64,000 nt of DNA from Podarcis raffonei. Taxonomy: Eukaryota; Chordata; Lepidosauria; Squamata; Lacertidae. The stretch covers positions 38,136,001 to 38,200,000 of the forward strand of contig NC_070614.1 of assembly GCF_027172205.1 (NCBI RefSeq), in the 5' to 3' direction. The notes beneath the pieces were generated by a model. The model saw nothing but the letters and a program-made list of their open reading frames with translations, was not told the DNA's origin and ran no database searches. Shown here one piece after another: positions 58,138 through 64,000 of this stretch; the stretch's first letter is position 1; each line of letters starts with the position of its first letter. A program made the translations under genes and the position numbers.

Positions 58138-59455
58138 TGCGGCTGAGGCAAGGCCGACATAAGCCCGCAATGTGGAGTGCTGCCGAAGGCCCTGGAGGCT
58201 GAGGGAGCAGATGAGACTCAACATAAGACTTGTTTTTTTAACGTGTGTTTCATCGTTGAAACCATCGTTGAGGATCCGACTATAAGGAACCGGGAGTTGT
58301 GTCTTGAAAACTCAGCTCCTCACTACCTGAGGACTTAGGAATACCATAACCCAGTGCCACCTCACTTGGCACCAGTGTTTCCCTGGGGCGTGTGTGGGGA
58401 GGGAACTCCCAGAAATCTTATCTTCTAACACCTTTGACTATTAGATTTTCCTACTGGCTTTTGTTCACCTTCCAAGAAAGGTCAGAAGTCCTGGCTCCTA
58501 GCATCTCTCCAGAACTTGCTTCCTCTTTCTTTTTTTCTTTTCCTTTTTATAAACCCCAAACACACCCATGTTACAGGAAGAGAAACCGGGACTTTGTAAG
58601 AATGAGCAGAGCTCCATTCCTATCCTCATTCCCATCCGTTCCCAGCTCTCATCTTGGAAGTGGGGGTTTACTGCCACAATTGTACCCTTTAAAGTGTATG
58701 TGGCAGGGGGAAGAGAATATTGCAGATTTGCTTCTGGGTAGTAGGTCATCTGAGGATACTAAGGTAAAAACACCGGCTCCCTCGGCCTGAAAGCAAGATG
58801 AGGGCTGCAACCCCATAGTCACCTTTGGCAGGACTTAACTGTCCAGGGGTCCTTTACCTTTACCTTTTACTAAGGTAAATAAAAGCCCCAACTTCCTTCA
58901 GGGAACTCTGCAAAAACCTGTGAGGCTGTTGCTTTGCCCCCAGTCTGATTTCCACCACCCCCACTCCCGAAAGAAAACGGGAGTGTGATTCTTGGAGGTG
59001 TAAGGACACCTCTGGGTTGAGGAGTTTAGCTCGGTAAGGCTAATGCTTTAAGTACTGTGGAATGGGAGAAGCCGAAACTAAGAAGCAAAATGAAATTTTG
59101 CACGCCACATCAGCCACATTTAAAAATGTATCAGTGGTGATCTTCAGTTATAGGGAGCTGGTTCAAAGTGCAGCAAATTTAAGCTTGTGGCTTGCAGAAT
59201 TTGCTTTAGGACACACAAATTCTTGTCTCATGTTTCTAAAACTTTTTTATGTATGTTGGGTTGGGAGCCCTGTGGGTTTTACACTGCAGAACCCATGACT
59301 TGACTGTCTGTATTTTTTGCCTGCCTCATGGATTACGTCTTTGCATTCTGAAGAAAGTAAGGTGTAAAACAGCTCATCTCTATAAACATTGTGATCCAGG
59401 TCTGATGCAGCTTTATTGGAAGCCTGAATGTGAAATAAAAACCCTTTTTTATAAA
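58138..59455 (+). promoter_or_regulatory. MBOAT7: MBOAT7 3' UTR with two polyadenylation signals
   Basis: Two AATAAA hexamers lie downstream of the stop, at 58878-58883 and 59434-59439. The second sits in GAAATAAAAACC followed by a T-rich run and looks like the main end. The first lies just behind a SINE insertion (58769-58867). The choice between them is inference. Confidence 0.5.
58769..58867 (+). mobile_element. 5'-truncated Squam-like SINE in the MBOAT7 3' UTR, with 12-bp target-site duplication
   Basis: Only the last 99 bp remain: CCGGCTCCCTCGGCCTGAAAG to GGTCCTTTACCTTTACC. Perfect duplications TACTAAGGTAAA lie at 58757-58768 and 58868-58879. The AATAAA at 58878-58883 starts in the last bases of the right duplication. 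Confidence 0.85.
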
Positions 59456-60337
59456 AAAAGAACCATCTCTTATTTATTCAGCTTATCCTCCAGAGGGCAG
59501 TAAATGACAATCCCCAAGCCTTGGAAATAGTGTTCTCTTTATTGCTGTTGCAAATAATTGGATTTCAGCAGTTCCCAGCATAGAAATAATTGCCACATGT
59601 AATTTGAAAGTGGACTTATATTAACTCTGCAAGAATCCTTCCCTGGACATATAAAGCAACTCTGATTTCCTTCTGCTATCTCAGGTCCAGTGATGGCTGG
59701 TGCCCATTTGTAATTGGTAGGATGCAAGGCAAGGAGCTCAAGTGGTAGGTGGAGCCAGGGAACCAGTGTCTGCCAGTGTGTTTTCTTGTTTTTATTCCCT
59801 GTTATGGATGCTTTGAGATCCCTGCATTTCAAAGGGTTGGACTAGATGACCCTTGGTGTGCCTTCCAACTTTGCAATTCTATGACTTCTACAATAGTTAA
59901 CACTGAGACTGAGGAGGAGGAAGCTGGCAGACAATACTATCTCCTGTACTGGGCTGTAAGTAGGAAGACAGGCAGGTGGGGCTGAGGGCAGACTGAAGAT
60001 GGTGTAGCAGTGCCCCATTTGCTCTAATGGTCCAGCCCTCGCTGCAGCCAGATCTCACTTTTTATATGCATAAGCAGCAGTAATCCCAGAATCCTTTGCT
60101 GTTTTGCCTTTCCAGTTCAAATCAGCTCATCGCAAGTCTTACTGTTCAACCAAATCCCCACAAACTTCTATCAGTATCAGAAGCCTCTGCAGCTTCACCT
60201 TTTCCATGTCAGACGATGATGCCGTGTGGATATGTGTGCTTTTTAAAGGACCTTCTGGTGACTTTACTATTAAAAGACCGAAAGCGGCTGCGCACATTAT
60301 TTGATTAGACATAAGCCTTACGATATCTTAAAGAGTA
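59456..60337. other. MBOAT7-TMC4 intergenic segment
   Basis: Contains the CR1-type tail at 59796-59890 and otherwise unassigned DNA. No promoter motif for TMC4 stands out, and a MITE lies shortly before its first exon. Confidence 0.4.
59796..59890 (+). mobile_element. tail of a CR1-tailed SINE or CR1 LINE
   Basis: GGGTTGGACTAGATGACCC, then CCTTCCAACTTTGCAATTC and TATGACTTCT, the same tail as at 48.5 kb; the head is missing. Confidence 0.6.
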
Positions 60338-60339
60338 TA

Positions 60340-60581
60340 CAGTGGTACCTCGGGTTACATACGCTTCAGGTTACATACGCTTCAGGTTACAGACTCTGCT
60401 AACCCAGAAATAGTACCTCGGGTTAAGAAATTTGCTTCAGGTTGAGAACAGAAATCGTGCAGCAGCGGCACAGCGGCAGCGGGAGGCCCCATTAGCTAAA
60501 GTGGTGCTTCAGGTTAAGTACAGTTTCAGGTTCAGTACGGACCTCTGGAACGAATTAAGTACTTAACCCGAGGTACCACTG
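60340..60581 (+). mobile_element. mariner-like MITE (CAGTGGTACC ends, TA duplication)
   Basis: TA at 60338-60339 and 60582-60583; ends CAGTGGTACCTCGGGTTAC and AACCCGAGGTACCACTG. It is 242 bp, as at 7412, and lies 437 bp before the TMC4 start codon. Confidence 0.85.
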
Positions 60582-61017
60582 TATACACACTCAAGTGCGT
60601 CATGTGTGAATGTGACAAAACAGCAAACAGATGTATTACAAACACATGCTTGTCAACTTCCTGTGGAGTGGTACACCCAGGTTTGAGACTGCATAGCACC
60701 TCAAACGGCCTGATTTCTATTTTGATCAAATTTTTTAAAAAGTGTTTCCAAAGGGTCAACATACACACACTATTCCAGAGGCAATTATACCACTTTTAAA
60801 AGGTCTTGTGGTAAAGATAAACATCTCTTTGCCACTGCTACTGCTTCTAGGCTTCAGGTCTGTTTGTTGCCAAGTTACTGCCTTTGTTCATGGGACAAGC
60901 TATCCGGAGAAATCATTAATCCATGCCCAGCCTTGTCTTAGTTCCTTGTTCCTGGTTCCTTCTACTGGCAAGAGTAAAGTGCACTGAACAGAAACTAGAG
61001 AAATACAACCTGCAGCC

Positions 61018-63673
61018 ATGGGCGATAGCCAGGAAAACAGTTATGAGAGGAGAGAATACAAAGCAGGTACGTGGTGGGCTTTTCCCCCTATAGATTGCTG
61101 GTTTGATCTGGGACTGACTGGTCACAAAAAGCCTCTGGCTTTTGAAATCTGTTGTTACTCTACCACTGTCGCCGCCTGATCTGGAAGCATTGTGTGCTTC
61201 TGCAAATGGAATCCTGGAAGGGGTTGGAATGCGATTTAATTAAAAGTGTATCTGAAAGTGGGAGAATGGAATCAGCTTCCATTTGCAGGGCCACTAAAAA
61301 GAAAAAGACTTCTGAGGAAAACTCAGCAGCAGTTGGGGAACCTCTGGTTCACTATGATCGACTTCAGGGAGGGGGTGGTATAAACATATCAGGCCCTCTT
61401 AAGGAGAGATGCTGTGGAACTTGACAACAAGCATAATCTGGGACCTTCTAGTGAAGGGCATGTAATGGTAACAGCCCCCAGAGCTACAATTTCCAGAGTG
61501 GTTTAACAATCCTCCTTCACAGGAGAACCGGGAACTGTAGCCATGGGAGGGGAATAAGGAGGTCTCTGAACAATTCTCAGCACCCTTAACAGTTCCCAGA
61601 ATTCTTTGGGGAAGCCATGACTGTTTAAAGTGGTGCCATCATGTTTTAAATGTATGGTGTCAGTGTGGCCTAGAAGGGGTCAGCAAACTTTTTCAGTAGG
61701 GGGCCGGTCCACTGTCCCTCAGACCTTGTGGGGGGGCCGGACTATATTTTTGGGGGGGCGGGATGAATGAATTCCTATGCCCCACAAATAACCCAGAGAT
61801 GCATTTTAAATAAAAGCACACATTCTGCTCATGTAAAAACACCAGGCAGGCCCCACAAATAACCCAGAGATGCATTTTAAATAAAAGAAGACATTCTACT
61901 CATGTAAAAACACGCTGATTTCCAGGCCGTCCACGGGCTGGATTTAGAAGGCAATTGGGCCGGCTCCGGCTCCCGGGCCTTAATTTGCCTACCAATGGCG
62001 CCTAGATAGTATGTTGGCTTTTTCTATATGCATGCATTGATATCTGGTGCAGGGTGCATTGAAAATGGGCTGCTGCTTCCTGAGCCATGAATGCCTCCTG
62101 TCTTATTCTGCTTCCTCTCTCCAGGGTCCAGCTGGGGTCGCCATGGCCCGCCATCTCTCTATCTCCAGCTGCCAAGCAACCAGACACTGCGTTTCCGTGG
62201 CAACAAGGCAGCGGCCTGGGGAGCCGCTTGGGAGGGGGCATCCAAACCTGAGGTTGACCCTCAGGAACTTGTCCCGGAATTTGTAGGAGGGGAGGAAGAG
62301 GAAGACAGCAAGCCATTGAAAGAGCTGCCCCTCTGCCTTGAGGAGAAACGGAAGCTCAGGTAGTGCCAGGACTCCTGGGTCCTTGAGAAGGGGGTGAAGA
62401 TTGATACTCAAAAAATCCAAGGTGCTGCAGGCTTGGGCAACCTGTGACCCGAGGGCACATGCAACCCTCAGCTTAATTTAATGTAGATGTTGACCTTATC
62501 TGCATACACACCATAACATTTAAAGCACATTCCCCTCCCCAAAGAATCATGGGAACTGTAGTCTACCCCCTCACAGAGCTACAATTCCCAGCACCCTGAA
62601 TATCAAATGGGGGTGACAGAAAAAGAGGCAGAAAAAAGAGGGAGAAAAGAGGGAGAAAAAAAGGAGATGGCCCCGCCCACCTGTGGTTCTGACCAAACCC
62701 TTTTTCTCTGGCCCTTCCCCACCACCTGTATACAGCCCCTGACAGGAAAAAAAGACCCCAGGTTTTCCAAACATTCTCATGGGGTAGAGAAAAGGGAAGC
62801 AAGAACATCTGGGAAAGAGAATAAGTGTTTGATGAATTTCTTCTAAAAGAGAGGTGTGCCCAGTTGGGGGGGACAAGGGTTGCAAGGGGAGGGGCGTGTT
62901 TTGACTGGAGGGTGCTGCACAGCAACTAACGCTTAATCTATAGGTCACAACCACATCCATTTGAAGCACACGGCTTTCTCCAAATAACTGCGAACTGCAC
63001 TTTGTTCACTGGGAAATGTTGGGAAGTGCTCTGTGGAGGAAACTACAGTTCCCAGGGTCCTTTAGGAGAAGCCATTTGCTGTGTGGATGTGGCCTCCGTG
63101 TCACGTTTGTGTGGAAAATTAATTCACATGTAGAGAAGCTGAGGGGCAGCGTTTTATAGCATTTTGAGATATGGTGCTGTATTAGTTCATGTCAACGCTC
63201 TGAGGTTCCCAATAAGCCACCTGGGCTCTTTTCCTCCTCCCTGATCCTCCACCCCTTTTCAAGAGTTCTGCAGGAGCAAGCAGCCAGCAGGCTGAGTGGT
63301 TGGGAGCTCTGGCATGTGTGGAAGCGGAGGACACTCCGGCGTGTGAGGAGCCAAGCGAGCTCAGCAGTCGCCTATGGAGAGATGTGGAGGAGCACGCTTC
63401 GCCACATTGGAGGTATGGAGAAGGGGCTCTTAAACGTTTAGGTGCGAGGGGACAGAGTAGGACATGTTTTGTGTTTCATGGGCTCCGACTTGTCATCTTC
63501 TCTCCGCACAGGCCAGTTTGGAACAGGGATCCAGTCCTACTTTAACTTTCTCCGTTTTTTGGTCTTGATGAATTTTGTTGCCTCCCTGCTGGTGGCGGGG
63601 TTTGTAATTGCTCCGAATGCGGCCTTTGAAGCCTTGTCACTCAATCGGACAAGTCACCAGAACAGCAGTTTAG
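61018..63673 (+). CDS. TMC4: TMC4, transmembrane channel-like 4, N-terminal part (4 coding exons in window)
   Basis: Coding exons 61018-61066, 62125-62359, 63264-63412 and 63512-63673 join in phase for 198 residues; the rest lies beyond the window. The first exon is only 49 nt: ATGG in the strong Kozak context GCAGCCATGG, coding MGDSQENSYERREYKA, with donor GCAG|GTACGT whose phase fits the next exon exactly. TMC proteins are multi-span membrane proteins; human TMC4 is reported as a voltage-dependent chloride channel linked to salt taste. Visible: a polar, acidic cytosolic N-terminus (EEEED at about residue 83), basic helices (LPLCLEEKRKLR, WKRRTLRRVR), the family block GQFGTGIQSYFNFLRF at about 145-160, and transmembrane segment 1 at about 157-178. 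Two N-glycosylation sequons, NRTS and NSS, lie in the following loop. TMC4 is chosen over other TMCs because of its place next to MBOAT7, as in human. Confidence 0.9.
61445..61670. mobile_element. foldback element, family A, partial, in TMC4 intron 1
   Basis: CCAGAGCTACAATTTCCAGAG and GGGAACTGTAGCCATGGGAGG in opposite orientation, ending ATGACTGTTTAAAGTGG and GTCAGTGTGGCC, as at 768-1096. The left outer end is lost. Confidence 0.65.
61675..61998. mobile_element. hAT-like element with an internal 71-bp tandem duplication, TMC4 intron 1
   Basis: AGGGGTCAGCAAACTTTTTC on the left and CCGGGCCTTAATTTGCCTACC on the right are hAT-type ends, with GGGGCCGGACTAT inside. Flanks GGCCTAGA (61667-61674) and CGCCTAGA (61999-62006) are a likely 8-bp duplication with one change. 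The unit starting GCCCCACAAATAACCCAGAG occurs at 61779 and again at 61850. Confidence 0.75.
62505..62605. mobile_element. half of a family A foldback element, TMC4 intron 2
   Basis: ACACACCATAACATTTAAAGC, AAAGAATCATGGGAACTGTAG and AGAGCTACAATTCCCAGCACC. Another half copy lies at about 62940-63100. Confidence 0.6.
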
Positions 63674-64000
63674 GTAAGCCATTGAGTAAGGAGGGATCCT
63701 GATTAAGGTAAGGAGTTATTTAACTCTTCAGCAGGAGCTGGACTTCCAAGGTTTATTGAGGCATGACATTTCTCTTTGAACAGGACTCCTATGCCTTGGA
63801 CAGCTGTGTAGGAGAGAGAAGTTAAACAGGTGTAGCTTCTCCATCTCTGCATTTCTGTGGTGTGTGACCTGGTGTATTTCTAAGCCTGTCATGCAGGCAT
63901 TAAAAGCTTGTCAAAAAAAATAGATGACACCCCACAGGGAAGGGGAATGGAGCTAAGAGGGTTGAATCACGGACTCCAGGAACCAATTCTGTAGAAGGGA

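Noticed and set aside
57841-58224. 127-codon minus-strand open frame
   Set aside because: Antisense shadow of the last MBOAT7 coding exon.
63765-63850. possible further TMC4 exon after CTCTTTGAACAG
   Set aside because: The frame that would continue TMC4 reaches a stop quickly, and the sequence resembles dispersed repeat DNA rather than a TMC domain.

Overview
This window is vertebrate nuclear DNA, most probably from a squamate reptile (lizard or snake). The genes are intron-bearing with GT-AG junctions. The repeats are those expected of squamates: a Sauria-type SINE, many copies of a roughly 350-bp tRNA-headed SINE resembling the Squam family, CR1-like and L1 LINE 3' pieces, TA-flanked mariner-like MITEs, hAT-like non-autonomous elements and long foldback elements. 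Family names come from memory and could not be checked against a repeat library.

Layout. Positions 1 to about 31,000 hold no protein-coding gene that I can recognise; this is a gene-poor stretch of old repeats, microsatellites and a few unexplained, possibly regulatory patches. Between about 30,650 and 31,110 there is a degenerate array of YY1-like motifs. GRWD1 (plus strand, seven coding exons, 32,643-37,083) follows, then TSEN34 on the minus strand (four coding exons, 43,515-39,268), so these two genes are tail to tail. A GC-rich, CCAAT-box-containing segment at about 45,100-45,560 is the likely start of MBOAT7 (plus strand, eight coding exons, 51,005-58,137), divergent from TSEN34. The window ends inside TMC4 (plus strand; the first four coding exons are visible, 61,018-63,673). 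For all four genes the reading frame was carried across every visible splice junction and stays in phase. The three complete genes give products of 453, 281 and 472 residues, close to or equal to the human lengths as I remember them.

How the genes relate. They do not form a pathway. GRWD1 is a nucleolar and histone-binding WD-repeat protein, TSEN34 is the catalytic 3'-splice-site subunit of the tRNA-splicing endonuclease, MBOAT7 is the lysophosphatidylinositol acyltransferase, and TMC4 is a TMC-family membrane protein. The block TSEN34-MBOAT7-TMC4 keeps the order and orientation known from human 19q13.42. GRWD1 lies several megabases away in human (19q13.33), so its position here marks a rearrangement or an ancestral linkage.

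The non-coding part is rich in readable insertion history: elements with intact target-site duplications, a hAT-like element inside a foldback element in a GRWD1 intron, SINEs inside LINEs and inside other SINEs, and a truncated SINE in the MBOAT7 3' UTR. I found no CRISPR array, no operon, no viral element and no clear new system. The YY1-like array upstream of GRWD1 is the most unusual feature.
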